Numbered from the stretch's first letter, positions 23,102-32,437 are shown. The stretch: 64,000 nucleotides of DNA from Porphyromonas asaccharolytica DSM 20707 (GCF_000212375.1 NC_015501.1:310001-374000); one strand, 5' to 3'. Notes: generated from the sequence alone by a model not told the origin. Made by a program: numbers and translations.

Positions 23102-24341
23102 AGCTGCGCAGTTTACGATATAGTGTGCGTGGAGAGATGTTGAGCTCCTCAGCAGCTTCTGTTTTATTGCCCCCATGTCGCTCCAAGGCACGCATGATCA
23201 GTATGCGCTCAGCCTCATCGATAGTCATCGGTCTGTCAGGTAGGAGCGGCTGCTCTGCAGGGGTCTCTGCAAGCTGCTTGTAAGGCTCTGGGTGAGACTC
23301 TGGGTAAGACTCTGGATCTGGCTCGGTCACCTCCTCGGCCTCTGTGTGCATAGGCTCCATATCGGTAGGCACAAGCGTCGTATGGATCGGCTCATAGTGA
23401 GGCTCCTGACGCATGGTGGCGATGGTCTGCTTGAGCGAGGTAATGTCTCGCTTCATATCAAAAAGCACCTGGTAAAGTATCTCCCGCTCATTGGCAAAGC
23501 TACGCTCATCCGACTGATGTCCCACGGGGACCAGCGAGGTGCTCAGCTCAGGGCTCCTCTCAGGCAGATAGCCGCGAAGGTCTTCAGCCGTCAGATGACG
23601 GTCATACTCTAAGATGCTGATGCGGTCTGTCACGTTGCGCAGCTCGCGTATGTTGCCTGGCCACGGGTAGCGTCGCAATAGCTCCTCAGCTTCGGGCGTG
23701 ATCTCGAGCATCGGGATCTGGTTCTTCTCCGCGCTAAGCGAAGCAAAGAGCTTGAAGAGCAGGACTATATCCTCCTGCCGCTTACGTAGCGGAGGCACCA
23801 CGATCGGCACCGTGCTGAGACGATAGTAGAGGTCTTCGCGAAAGCGGCCACGAGCTATCGCCTCCTGTATATTGACATTGGTCGCAGCGACCACCCGCAC
23901 ATCGGTCTTGAGAGGCTTGCTGGCACCTACAGGGATAAACTCTCCCGACTCCAAGACACGGAGCAGACGAGCCTGCGTAGCCAGCGGTAGCTCCCCCACC
24001 TCATCGAGGAAGATCGTGCCACCGTCCGCCTCCTCAAAGTAACCCTTGCGGTCAGAGATAGCACCCGTGAAGGAACCCTTGCGGTGCCCGAAGAGCTCAG
24101 AGTCGATCGTACCCTCAGGGATAGCTCCACAATTGACCGCCACATAGCCTTGATGCTTGCGGAGACTGTAGGCGTGTATGATCTTGGGGAAGAACTCCTT
24201 GCCGACACCGCTCTCGCCAGTCACCAGCACAGATAGATCTGTCGGGGCGACCTGTACGGCCGTCTCGATAGCTCGTAGGAAGCTCGGATTGCGTCCCACG
24301 ATACCAAAGCGTTGCATCACCTGCTGTAGATCCACATTCAT
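23088..24341 (-). CDS. Sigma-54-dependent transcriptional activator (AAA+ plus Fis-type HTH)
   Basis: 417 aa. Activates RNA polymerase holding sigma-54 by ATP hydrolysis. There is no receiver or other sensor domain: the AAA+ module begins almost at once (FGIVGRNPSFLRAIE). Walker A is GESGVGKE; the sigma-54-contact loop reads GSFTGA rather than GAFTGA; Walker B is GGTIFLDEVGELPL. A ~120-residue Glu/Pro/His-rich linker follows, then a Fis-type helix-turn-helix (GGNKTEAAEELNISPRTLYR). It heads the lptE-TPR-secG cluster, overlapping lptE by 14 bp. The promoter box ends only 6 bp before the ATG, so the mRNA may be leaderless; an alternative start is Met9 at 24317. Confidence 0.93.
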   Translation of the reverse strand: MNVDLQQVMQRFGIVGRNPSFLRAIETAVQVAPTDLSVLVTGESGVGKEFFPKIIHAYSLRKHQGYVAVNCGAIPEGTIDSELFGHRKGSFTGAISDRKGYFEEADGGTIFLDEVGELPLATQARLLRVLESGEFIPVGASKPLKTDVRVVAATNVNIQEAIARGRFREDLYYRLSTVPIVVPPLRKRQEDIVLLFKLFASLSAEKNQIPMLEITPEAEELLRRYPWPGNIRELRNVTDRISILEYDRHLTAEDLRGYLPERSPELSTSLVPVGHQSDERSFANEREILYQVLFDMKRDITSLKQTIATMRQEPHYEPIHTTLVPTDMEPMHTEAEEVTEPDPESYPESHPEPYKQLAETPAEQPLLPDRPMTIDEAERILIMRALERHGGNKTEAAEELNISPRTLYRKLRSYGEE

Positions 24342-24346
24342 AGGTA

Positions 24347-24354
24347 CAAAGGTA
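24347..24354 (-). promoter_or_regulatory. Promoter -7 box for the sigma-54 activator operon
   Basis: TACCTTTG on the minus strand. The predicted transcription start falls at or next to the annotated ATG (24341). Confidence 0.6.
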
Positions 24355-24480
24355 CTAAAATGAGCGACATCTCACCCTGCCTTGAGAACTTCCCGGCTCA
24401 AAAGCTTATTCCTATTTTGAGGTACTCGGGAGGGGGACCGCACTGACCTATGATCGTCAGGATCTCTTAGGCCCGATAGG

Positions 24481-24604
24481 ATTTCCCTTTAGAAAGGAAA
24501 AATCCCCACGTGGAAATTCTCAAATCTCCACGTGGATAATAAAAAATGCCTACGGAGGAACGAAATAAAACTTCGGAGGAATCAAATGAAACTTCGGAGG
24601 AATC
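24481..24604. repeat. Helically phased dyad array 2 (21-22 bp period)
   Basis: Cores CCACGTGG at 24506 and 24528, CTACGGAG at 24550, then CGGAGG at 24574 and 24595 (spacing 22, 22, 21-22, 21). The last 32 bp are identical to 12938-12969 of array 1. Confidence 0.85.
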
Positions 24605-24713
24605 GTTTCGTCCCTACGTTCGTTTTCTCTGGTGCGTGTCGGCAGCAAAGGGCTAAAAGTCCGTTAGACCCCAGTGCCACCTAGGTGAAACTCTAGTGCC
24701 AACTCCTGTTGGC

Positions 24714-24784
24714 ACTCCAGTTTCATGCGTATGGCACTCCAGTTTCATAGGTAGGAAACTCCAGTTTCATAGGTAAGAAACTAT
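24714..24784. repeat. 22-bp period repeat with GAAACTCCAGTTTC dyad
   Basis: ACTCCAGTTTCAT starts at 24714, 24736 and 24758, with a partial fourth unit (ACTATT) at 24780, exactly 22 bp apart. Upstream TGCCAACTCCTGTTGGCA is another dyad of the same style. Confidence 0.8.
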
Positions 24785-24862
24785 TCGTTTAGCCTTAGAT
24801 CCCCCAGATCGCTACTCGTCTAGCCGTGCTACGACGGACGCACGACCGTGCGTTCCTACGGA

Positions 24863-25099
24863 GATCGGGGTTACAGCGTTTGATGAGTGGAATTGTCGTG
24901 CTGACGTAGCTTGTGTAGGGGCGGACCTGCGTGTCCGCCCGCAGAATAGACTGCGCTCAGGTGAGGACGGGCGGACACACAGGTCCGCCCCTACGGTGGA
25001 AACTTCCACCCCCCCGAGCGGTTCACCCGAAGAGAAGTCGACCGAACTTCCGAAACGAGAAAAAACTTCGCATTTTACTTGCATATGAACTTAGAAAGC
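24863..25099 (-). repeat. Dispersed ~240-bp palindromic repeat, copy D (inverted)
   Basis: Reverse complement of copies A and C over the full length, ending TGAACTTAGAAAGC. It sits between phased arrays 2/22-bp and 3. The whole 24342-25259 gap is repeat mosaic with no supported gene. Confidence 0.9.
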
Positions 25100-25155
25100 G
25101 TGGAGAATAAAAAATATCCACGTGGAGAATCGAAAATCTCCACGTGGATATTTTG
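25099..25155. repeat. Helically phased dyad array 3 (22 bp period)
   Basis: GTGGAGAAT or GTGGATAT cores with TGG at 25101, 25123 and 25145, exactly 22 bp apart; the last two are full CCACGTGG palindromes like those in array 2. Confidence 0.75.
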
Positions 25156-25259
25156 TTTTATAGTCTCCGTCGATTAGAATACGTCAGTCTAAATTTCTTC
25201 CAGCACCTCAAAAAGCAGCCCTTAGGGAGAAGGCTCTTCGCAAGTGTCGGCGAGGAGCC

Positions 25260-25796
25260 TCACTCGGCAGCGGCTAATTGCTGGGCGATCCAGTGTGCTA
25301 TCTTCGTCTCTGAGGAGATACCCTGCTTGGCGAGAGCCTCCATATCGATGATCCGATGCGCGCGGCTGTAGATAGGATCACGCAGACGCATGGACTCCTC
25401 GATATGTTGTCGCAGCTCATCGCCCGAGAGGTGTGCCACAGAGGGACGGGTGCGCTTGGTGAGCTCCAGTCGCTGAGCTAGCACCTCACTGCTATAACGC
25501 AGGTAAAGCACCGTGCCACTCTCTAGGAGTATATCCATATTGTCGTGGTATACAGGCAGCCCACCGCCTGTGGCGATGACCGCATCGGGGAGCCCGGCGA
25601 TCTCCTCTAGGATCATCCGCTCTTTCTGGCGAAAGTACTCCTCGCCATGCAGCCGAAAGAGGTCTGACACCCGCTGACGGAAGCGACTCTCGATGTAAAT
25701 GTCAGTATCTACAAACTCATAGCCGAGGAGCTCCGCCAGCATACGCCCCACAGTGCTTTTGCCAGCACTCATATAGCCTACTAGGTAGAGTGTCAT
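25260..25796 (-). CDS. aroK: Shikimate kinase
   Basis: Phosphorylates shikimate at the 3-hydroxyl in chorismate synthesis. 178 aa, normal length. The P-loop is GYMSAGKST near residue 7; the shikimate-binding Asp is in VDTD; GGGLPVY is the second substrate loop, and the lid Arg is in TKRTRPSV. Its ATG overlaps the stop of the upstream HD-protein gene by 4 bp, so it is cotranscribed and perhaps translationally coupled, although the two functions are unrelated. Confidence 0.95.
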   Translation of the reverse strand: MTLYLVGYMSAGKSTVGRMLAELLGYEFVDTDIYIESRFRQRVSDLFRLHGEEYFRQKERMILEEIAGLPDAVIATGGGLPVYHDNMDILLESGTVLYLRYSSEVLAQRLELTKRTRPSVAHLSGDELRQHIEESMRLRDPIYSRAHRIIDMEALAKQGISSETKIAHWIAQQLAAAE

Positions 25797-27844
25797 CGCT
25801 TGAGCTCGGGGTAGGCAATACGTGAGTGATAGATCGTGGCGAGCTTCTCAGCAAAAACATCCTTGATCGTCTGGATATCCCTAAAGGTCAGAGGCGTATC
25901 GTTGAGCAGACCATCAGCGACGATCGAATCAATGATCTTATTGACATGTGCTATGAGGGTTTCCTTGCTCAGATCCTTGAGGCTGCGGCTACTTGCCTCG
26001 ATAGCGTCTGCCAGCATCAGGATACCAGTCTCCTTAGTATTCGGGTTAGGACCTGGATAGGTAAACTTGTCCACATCGACCGTTTCGTCAGGATGCTCGT
26101 TGCAATACTGGGTGTAGAAGTACTTCGTCATGCCTCGTCCATGGTGCATACGGATGAAGTCTTGGATCGCCTGCGGGAGGTTGTGCTTTTGCGCCATAGC
26201 CAGTCCGTCGGTCACATGCTTGATGATGACAGCAGCGCTTTCCGTGGGGGTGAGTTGGTCGTGCGGATTGATCGCGCCCTGATTCTCCGTAAAGTATGCA
26301 GCATTGCGCATTTTGCCTATGTCGTGGTAGACGGCTCCAGCACGTACGAGACGAGCATCTGCACCGATAGCGGTAGCCGCCTCGCTCGCCAGGAGTGCCA
26401 CCTGCATCGAGTGCTGGAAGGTGCCAGGAGCCTGCTCCGAGAGCTGCCGTGGCAGAGGTCGGTTGACGTCGCTCAGCTCCACGAGCGTTATGTTCGAGAC
26501 ATAGCCGAAACTTCTCTCGATGAGGTAGATGAGCAGGTAGCTAAACATGTTGAAGATCAGGTTGAACGAGAAGTAGAGCAGATTGCTCAAGTCATTACTC
26601 CCCAGCGCCCCTCCCGTCATCAGCGAGTAGCTACAGGTCATCACATTGTATATGACGAAGATGAGGAAGGTGGCACGGATGATCTGTGCTCGTGAGGAGA
26701 GCGATCGAAGGCTAAAGACCGCCACCATACCAGCGACAAACTGTATCACGACAAACTCCAGTGGAAAAGGCACATAGAGCGCACAGATCAGCACCGTCGT
26801 GAGAAAGACGTAGACCGCCGTACGAGACTCGAAGAAGGTACGCACCAGTATCGCCACCGACACAAAGGGGATCGCATAGACCCATGCTCCCAGGTCCATG
26901 CGCGCGAAGATGATCGTCAAGATCGCATAGATGAGGATCAGCAGCGATAGGAAGAGCGTGTTCTTGTACTCCTTGACAATCTTCGGCCGGTAGTAGAAGA
27001 GGAAGAACCACAACCCCACCAGCAGCGAAGCTATAATCAAGAAAGTCCCCACACTCATCGGCAATACCTGTCGCAGGTTACTATCCCGCTGCTCCTCTGT
27101 GACGCGACGCAGCGACTGCAAGATGTCGTACTGATGAGGACTCACGATCTCGCCCTTACCGATGATGCGCTCCCCCTTTTGGACCACCCCCATAGACTTA
27201 GAGAGATTACGCAGCTCATCATCGATCACCTGCTGCGTCTTAGCCTCGTTAGGATAGACATTGACCTCGATATACTTGCTGGGGTCAAACTTTCGGACGA
27301 TCGACTTACTCATCCCCTGGGGCACCCTCTCGGTAGCTTGCTGATACGCCTCCATGGGTGTCGAGAAGAGCGTCGCTGGCGTCAGACGGCTCACCTGATC
27401 AGCGCTTAGGAGCTTGACCTCCAGCACATCCTCCTGCCTGAGCTTAGAGGCTATCTCCTCCTCTATGATTCCGTTACGATAGAGTTCCTTGAGGTAGTTG
27501 TGCATGTAGAAGTAGTAAGCTTCGTCCGTGACCTCACGGCTCCACTTAGCGCTCCAGTCATCGTCCCACTTACGTAGCATCTTACTTCCGGTGATCGTAT
27601 CGATCTGATAGTAAGGCAGGATCGTCTGGCGCACACTATCACGCTCCCGCTGTATCATCTCGTCTGACTTGTAGATAGGGAAGGTAAAAGGCGCCACCAG
27701 GAGCTCCTCACCCATCCACGGCCTACCCTCCACCACTTGATACTGAAATGTCTCCTCATCGTGTGGCGAGAGCAGCGTGATAACCAATGCCAGAAAGATA
27801 AAGGTCAGCAGCGCATAGAGGTGCGTCGTCTTGAACTGTGTCAT
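25793..27844 (-). CDS. 7TM-HD membrane protein, probable cyclic-di-AMP phosphodiesterase family
   Basis: 683 aa from the ATG at 27844; an upstream TTG at 27889 would start before the likely transcription start. Order: one membrane helix (ALLTFIFLALVITLL), a ~260-residue extracytoplasmic region, about seven membrane helices (~285-460), then a cytosolic HD domain with HSMQVALLASEAA and VYHDIGK near residues 477-512. This is the 7TMR-HD/PgpH architecture; PgpH in Listeria hydrolyses c-di-AMP. In this protein the activity is inferred from architecture. aroK overlaps its end by 4 bp. Confidence 0.9.
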   Translation of the reverse strand: MTQFKTTHLYALLTFIFLALVITLLSPHDEETFQYQVVEGRPWMGEELLVAPFTFPIYKSDEMIQRERDSVRQTILPYYQIDTITGSKMLRKWDDDWSAKWSREVTDEAYYFYMHNYLKELYRNGIIEEEIASKLRQEDVLEVKLLSADQVSRLTPATLFSTPMEAYQQATERVPQGMSKSIVRKFDPSKYIEVNVYPNEAKTQQVIDDELRNLSKSMGVVQKGERIIGKGEIVSPHQYDILQSLRRVTEEQRDSNLRQVLPMSVGTFLIIASLLVGLWFFLFYYRPKIVKEYKNTLFLSLLILIYAILTIIFARMDLGAWVYAIPFVSVAILVRTFFESRTAVYVFLTTVLICALYVPFPLEFVVIQFVAGMVAVFSLRSLSSRAQIIRATFLIFVIYNVMTCSYSLMTGGALGSNDLSNLLYFSFNLIFNMFSYLLIYLIERSFGYVSNITLVELSDVNRPLPRQLSEQAPGTFQHSMQVALLASEAATAIGADARLVRAGAVYHDIGKMRNAAYFTENQGAINPHDQLTPTESAAVIIKHVTDGLAMAQKHNLPQAIQDFIRMHHGRGMTKYFYTQYCNEHPDETVDVDKFTYPGPNPNTKETGILMLADAIEASSRSLKDLSKETLIAHVNKIIDSIVADGLLNDTPLTFRDIQTIKDVFAEKLATIYHSRIAYPELKR

Positions 27845-27898
27845 AGTCTTGTATGCTAATGTGGAGGGTGCTACGACCCCTCGTGACAATCTTCACCG

Positions 27899-27906
27899 CA
27901 AAGGTA
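27899..27906 (-). promoter_or_regulatory. Promoter -7 box for the 7TM-HD/aroK operon
   Basis: TACCTTTG on the minus strand, about 55 bp before the chosen ATG. Confidence 0.65.
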
Positions 27907-27949
27907 CTCATTTAGGCCGTATAGCCACAGAGCCTCTGTCTTGTGGATA

Positions 27950-27976
27950 GAGACTGTTGACTTTTGCAACAGTCTC
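27950..27976. repeat. Solo MITE-end hairpin
   Basis: 27-bp perfect hairpin GAGACTGTTG-ACTTTTG-CAACAGTCTC, identical to the right end of the MITEs. It lies just past the stop of the delta-60 repeat gene and could act as its terminator. Confidence 0.85.
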
Positions 27977-28034
27977 GGATAGCAACTGCTACCTTCACAA
28001 TACAGAGGCTCGGTGGTGTCATTAGGGCTGGTCG

Positions 28035-29507
28035 CTACAGCTGCACCTTGAGCTGTTGTCGCCCTCTAGTCTGCTTGACAACCATCAGGTAGAGACCCTC
28101 GGGCAGCTCATACGAGATCGACTCCCCCTCAGCTACACTGGGGTAAGAGGCACAGAGGACGCCTTCGCTACTGTAGAGCGATACCTCCGCAGACCCCTCC
28201 AGATTGTGCAGCGAGAAGCTCCTCTCGCCGACAGCTACACGCACGGCTGGCATAGCGCAGCTTGGGGTCTCGACGTGCAGGTCGCTCCCACCCACCTTAC
28301 AGCGTGCGAAGTACCTCGTGCTAGCCCCACCAAACTCAGTAAAGAAGCCACTCACGTAGAGCCACCCCGCAGGATCGTAGGTCAGTCCTGAGACAATCCG
28401 ATTAGGACCCGAGCCAAAGTCAAAGTCCGTCGTCAGCGCTGCTCCCGACTTATCTAGAGCATACACAAAGCTCCGCTTAGGCATTTGGATATCTCCACCA
28501 CCTATGAAGATGTAGCGATCGGTCACGATCAAGCCATTGATCATATCCTCCGCATCGGGAGTGGAAAAGTCGTACGCCGTAAACCCCTCTATGGGAGTCC
28601 CGTCGAGATGTAGCGCTATCATCAGAGGCGTCCTCCGGCCGAAAGACTCATAGAATGAGCCCGCCACGAGAAGCGTGTCAGCTCCCTTCATAGCTAAGGC
28701 TCGTGGCCCTCCAAAGTCAAACTTAGGTCTCGCAAAGCTCTCGTCATACTGACCATCAGCATCAATGTGAAAGATCTTCTTATTGAGCGAAGAGCCGTTA
28801 TACCCATTGATCATACCTCCGAAGTAAATATCACCCGAGGGGAGTAGCAGTGCAGCGTCCACATAGGGCGCACTCTTGAAGTAGATCTCATGAGCCGTCG
28901 GGAGGTAGCTCTCGTCATGCATGCCCGCAGCCGTAAAGCGCGCTATCAGCGGGGCAAACCGCTCATTGACCCTGTTGAAGCCGCCCAAGACATAGAAGGA
29001 GTCATCAGGCGAGACCAGTAGTTTGTTTGGCTGCAGATCCCACTCGTACTTCCCCTCATAGGCAGAAGCATCTAGCTGGAGGGTATTGTCATTCTTAAAG
29101 GTCGTATCCAGCGAACCGTCCTCGTTGAGACGTATGATCTGCCCCACGGGAGTACCATTGTAAGTGGTGAAAACACCGATGACGAGGATCTTGCCGTCAG
29201 ACTGCAGAGCAATATTTGTCACCACGCCATCGACACCCGTACCGCCTACGTTGAAGGTATCGTCAGCCGAGCCGTCCGCATTAAGCCGCATGACACCCGC
29301 CACATCTCGTCCGCCCACATGCTCGAAGGTGCCAGCGACCACGATCTTGCCGTCCGCTAGGGGGATGACCGCCTGCGGGTTGGAGTCTAGTATGGGGCGA
29401 AAGCTCGTATCCACCTGCCCGTTCTGGAGACGCTCCTGCGCCATAACGCTGAGGGGTAGTCCTAGACAACAGCCTAGGACTAGAGATATGTAGAGAAGCT
29501 TCTTCAT
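28035..29507 (-). CDS. Secreted delta-60 repeat protein with T9SS sorting domain
   Basis: 490 aa. A signal peptide ends at LSVMAQ. Residues ~30-400 are repeats of the delta-60 type, with the phrase NxDGSxDxTF (MRLNADGSADDTFNV, LNEDGSLDTTFKND, IDADGQYDESFARP); these form a beta-propeller-like surface. The last ~70 residues (EVSLYSSEGVLCASY, then LPEGLYLMVVK and a basic end) look like a type A T9SS C-terminal sorting domain. It would therefore be exported across the outer membrane and anchored or released. It is 12 bp downstream of another T9SS-type gene, forming a two-gene operon. Ligand unknown. Confidence 0.85.
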   Translation of the reverse strand: MKKLLYISLVLGCCLGLPLSVMAQERLQNGQVDTSFRPILDSNPQAVIPLADGKIVVAGTFEHVGGRDVAGVMRLNADGSADDTFNVGGTGVDGVVTNIALQSDGKILVIGVFTTYNGTPVGQIIRLNEDGSLDTTFKNDNTLQLDASAYEGKYEWDLQPNKLLVSPDDSFYVLGGFNRVNERFAPLIARFTAAGMHDESYLPTAHEIYFKSAPYVDAALLLPSGDIYFGGMINGYNGSSLNKKIFHIDADGQYDESFARPKFDFGGPRALAMKGADTLLVAGSFYESFGRRTPLMIALHLDGTPIEGFTAYDFSTPDAEDMINGLIVTDRYIFIGGGDIQMPKRSFVYALDKSGAALTTDFDFGSGPNRIVSGLTYDPAGWLYVSGFFTEFGGASTRYFARCKVGGSDLHVETPSCAMPAVRVAVGERSFSLHNLEGSAEVSLYSSEGVLCASYPSVAEGESISYELPEGLYLMVVKQTRGRQQLKVQL

Positions 29508-29519
29508 AGCACCACTTAT

Positions 29520-31307
29520 TTATAGGTACAGCTTCTGAATCCACACACGACCATCTTCAAAGGTCGCAGCCACTAGGACAGTCCCCTCGACAGAGACGAC
29601 ATGCTCCGTAGCGGTAACAGTCGAGGCGTAGAGCTGCGTCCCAGACATATCCCATACGTATAGGCTGACCGGCTGCTCTGCTGTAAAGCGGGTCACACCC
29701 TCCTCGGTAGCTACGCGCAGGTCGCTCGGAGAGGCGAGGACAGGCTCATTGGCAGTCGACTGATAGTTGAGCGCAAAGAGTGGCCATAGCACAGGCTCTC
29801 CCGTAGTACGATGTTTCGCCATCATACCAAAGACTGTCAAGTCTCCAGAGGGGTCGACCTCCTTATTGGCTAGGAAGAGGAAGGGGAAGAAGTTTTGCAT
29901 CTTCATCGACACCCCCGTGCTGTCTGTGATGATGATATCATCTAGAGCTCCAAAGCGAAATGGCACCTTCGAGTCCGTGCGTGGCTTGATCCTCACATTC
30001 TGTATCGAGACAGGGGCATACATATTGTAGTCCGCATTGTCTAGCAGATCCTGGATGCTCTTGGTCGTGCGATTGTCAAACGTAAAGGGATGATCCACCA
30101 CCTCCAGCGTGCTAGGGGCATCTACCTGAAAGTATAGGTTGTGGTCACGCTCCACCAGCTGCCCCACGATACGCTTAGCGAGGAGCGCCTTCTCGGGCGG
30201 ATTACCATAGATCGGGTCATGTAGTCGAGGATCAAACATCATAATCCCCTTCTCGCCGTCCCAGAGCCACTTCTCGGGCGTCATAGGCACCGCCATATTG
30301 ACCAGAGTCTTCTTATCAAAGGTTACCTCGTAAAAGCCTCCCACGGGAGCTTGTAGTAGCTCCTTCAGCGAGTGCAGTGGCGTAGACTCCCGAACGGTGA
30401 AGTAGGTCACATGCTCCTCTAGCTCTGGGTAAGGCTGCCCCGTAGCTATGTCCATAAAGCGTAGCCCTATGGTATGCACGCCAGGCTGCAAGTCGCTATA
30501 AGTAATCAGCGAGTCGACCGAGTTGAGACGCCAGTGCTGCGTAGCGGGCTGGTCGTCGAGACGCGCCTCGATGTAAGAGGTGAAGAAGCCTGGCTCTGAT
30601 TGGGGATCGCCCATGATCCAGTCATCACCGAAGGTCAGGATATGGTAAGAGAGCGTACTCTGTGCCGTCTCAAAGCCATTTCGGATGTCTGCCGGGTAGA
30701 CACTCCAAGGCGTGCGCATGGGAGCCCCCTCGCCCGTATTGTAGAAGGCTATATTGTCCAGCATGATACGCCACCCCACACCCTTAGTCTTGTCTGGATC
30801 TTTAAAGACGATCCTAAAGCGAAAGGAGTCAGCATCAGGATCAATCCGCTCATACAGATCTGTCGAGATCGTTGTGGCGTCAAAGATGAGCTCCTTCTCC
30901 ATCCAGTTCTTCCCCCCGTCGAAAGACTCCTGAGCGAACCAACTCTTGCCCGCATTGGAGACCAAGGCGTCCGTCCACCCCTGCATATAAGAGACAGAGA
31001 CCTGCGTCCCACGGATCGGATCTAACGCTTCGATCATCGCAGGCTCGTCACCTACGTAACCCGCCGTCAGCTCGAGCGCTTTCTTGCCAAAGGGTATATT
31101 AGCCTTAGGGTCATCGACGATGCGACCATTGACGATGCGCCAGCGCACCCCTTCGATCTCCACCGTATCATCCACAAATGTCTGCGCCTCCATCTCCTCA
31201 AAACCCGTCTTATAGTACGGTACAGGAGGTGTGAGGCGCTGCGCCTTCATAGGCATCATCAAGGTCGTCCCAAGGACGACAGCACAGAGTAGTAATCTTC
31301 GTCTCAC
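29520..31307 (-). CDS. Secreted protein of unknown function, probable T9SS cargo
   Basis: 595 aa, starting at GTG 31307 with a signal peptide RRRLLLCAVVLGTTLMMPMKA. Residues ~28-185 look like a jelly-roll, MAM- or cleaved-adhesin-type domain (VPYYKTGFEEME, SWFAQESFDGGKNWMEKE, GWRIMLDNIAFYNTG). The middle is unrecognised. The last ~60 residues (VSLYVWDMSGTQLYAST, then WIQKLYL) resemble a T9SS sorting domain. It is followed after 12 bp by the delta-60 protein, so the two surface proteins may work together. A weak promoter-like TATCTTGG lies at 31400-31407 on the minus strand. Confidence 0.7.
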   Translation of the reverse strand: MRRRLLLCAVVLGTTLMMPMKAQRLTPPVPYYKTGFEEMEAQTFVDDTVEIEGVRWRIVNGRIVDDPKANIPFGKKALELTAGYVGDEPAMIEALDPIRGTQVSVSYMQGWTDALVSNAGKSWFAQESFDGGKNWMEKELIFDATTISTDLYERIDPDADSFRFRIVFKDPDKTKGVGWRIMLDNIAFYNTGEGAPMRTPWSVYPADIRNGFETAQSTLSYHILTFGDDWIMGDPQSEPGFFTSYIEARLDDQPATQHWRLNSVDSLITYSDLQPGVHTIGLRFMDIATGQPYPELEEHVTYFTVRESTPLHSLKELLQAPVGGFYEVTFDKKTLVNMAVPMTPEKWLWDGEKGIMMFDPRLHDPIYGNPPEKALLAKRIVGQLVERDHNLYFQVDAPSTLEVVDHPFTFDNRTTKSIQDLLDNADYNMYAPVSIQNVRIKPRTDSKVPFRFGALDDIIITDSTGVSMKMQNFFPFLFLANKEVDPSGDLTVFGMMAKHRTTGEPVLWPLFALNYQSTANEPVLASPSDLRVATEEGVTRFTAEQPVSLYVWDMSGTQLYASTVTATEHVVSVEGTVLVAATFEDGRVWIQKLYL

Positions 31308-31906
31308 TGCTTATCTAGTTTGAGTTAATAGCTTAAGTATAGGGGAGTCATGTCGTGCATCAGTCACGATTCTGCGGTCATACACGCCCTAACGGGAGAC
31401 CAAGATAGCAAAAATTCACCACAGGACGCACACCTCTTTGTGACCCGTAGACTCGGCAAACCTCATTACAAGCAAGCTATAGCTTATCCTGAGACTGGTG
31501 GAGTGGACCTGAGAGGAGGGATTGACTCTAGTAGTACTAGGGCGTCTAATGGCTCTAGTGATTAGCGCCTCGCTCGATACCTTACGGAGAGTCTGCGATC
31601 CTCTTAGCCCCCGAGAGGTACGCTCGGCGATCTTGACAGCAGGGACCCCTCGCCCGGTGTCGTACCTTTGCATCGTCTCCTCAGAGATACAGCCGCACGC
31701 TCGTTATAGAGATCCAGCAGGTAGAGAAAATTTAGGCTCTACAGCTCCTATCAGTAGTAGGGATCACGACACCAATCGTCGTCTCTCGGAGCTATCGCCG
31801 GCAGGCTCCACGACACCTATTATATATAGGAGATCTCTAGCGTAGCTACGACAGCCTCTCAGGAAGACAATTCAAATTTTATCAACTCAATAAAAATCAA
31901 TCTACT
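31308..31906. other. Gene-free region between divergent T9SS and HU-like genes
   Basis: About 600 bp with no supported gene. It contains the weak minus-strand box at 31400-31407 and the strong plus-strand box at 31663-31670; between them nothing structured was recognised. Confidence 0.5.
31663..31670 (+). promoter_or_regulatory. Promoter -7 box upstream of the HU-like gene
   Basis: TACCTTTG, ~236 bp before the ATG at 31907, predicting a long leader. Confidence 0.55.
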
Positions 31907-32428
31907 ATGGCAATCAAGTATGCTATCCAGCAAATCAATCGAAAAGGTGTAACCCCGGGCTCTATGGAGAGTAAGTACTACGCCCAGGCTAAGTATGACG
32001 GGGTCACCTCGCAAGCAGACATCGCTCAGATGGTCTCACAGATCTCGGCAATCTCTGTCGGTGACGTCCTCAGCGTCATGAATACGGTCTCTATGCTGCT
32101 CTCCATAGAGCTAGCCAATGGACGTATCGTAGAGCTAGGCGATCTAGGCCGCTTTAGAACGACGCTACGCAGCAAGTCTTGCGACAAGCCCGAAGAGTTC
32201 AAGCGTGAGATGATCCATGGCAATAGGGTCATATTTGTCCCTGGCGCGCAGATACGTCACAAGATGAGCAATGCGAGCTACCTCAAGGCAGATCTCTCTA
32301 GCCTGGCCACGGAGACGGAGAAGAAGCCCAGCAAGCCCTCAGGCGAGGGTGCGGATCCGAGCAAACCGACCCCAGGCAAAGAGACCGGCGGCGGATCGAA
32401 CCAAGACGAAGAGCATATCGGAGTGTAG
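31907..32428 (+). CDS. HU-like DNA-binding protein with low-complexity tail
   Basis: 173 aa. The first ~125 residues match the Bacteroidota HU-like/HIG family (MAIKYAIQQINRKGV, YYAQAKYDGVTSQADIAQMV, NGRIVELGDLGRFRTTLRSK). The DNA-binding beta-arm region is divergent from classical HU. The last ~40 residues are Lys/Pro/Gly/Glu-rich and disordered. In Bacteroidales this family usually lies beside an amidase and a DUF4248 gene, as here. It may organise DNA or regulate the neighbouring cassette; the function is not established. Confidence 0.88.
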   Translation: MAIKYAIQQINRKGVTPGSMESKYYAQAKYDGVTSQADIAQMVSQISAISVGDVLSVMNTVSMLLSIELANGRIVELGDLGRFRTTLRSKSCDKPEEFKREMIHGNRVIFVPGAQIRHKMSNASYLKADLSSLATETEKKPSKPSGEGADPSKPTPGKETGGGSNQDEEHIGV

Positions 32429-32437
32429 TTCCTAGAA

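Noticed and set aside
25826-26695. 289-aa plus-strand open frame
   Set aside because: It is antisense to the 7TM-HD gene, whose domain structure is clear; the plus-strand translation has no recognisable features.
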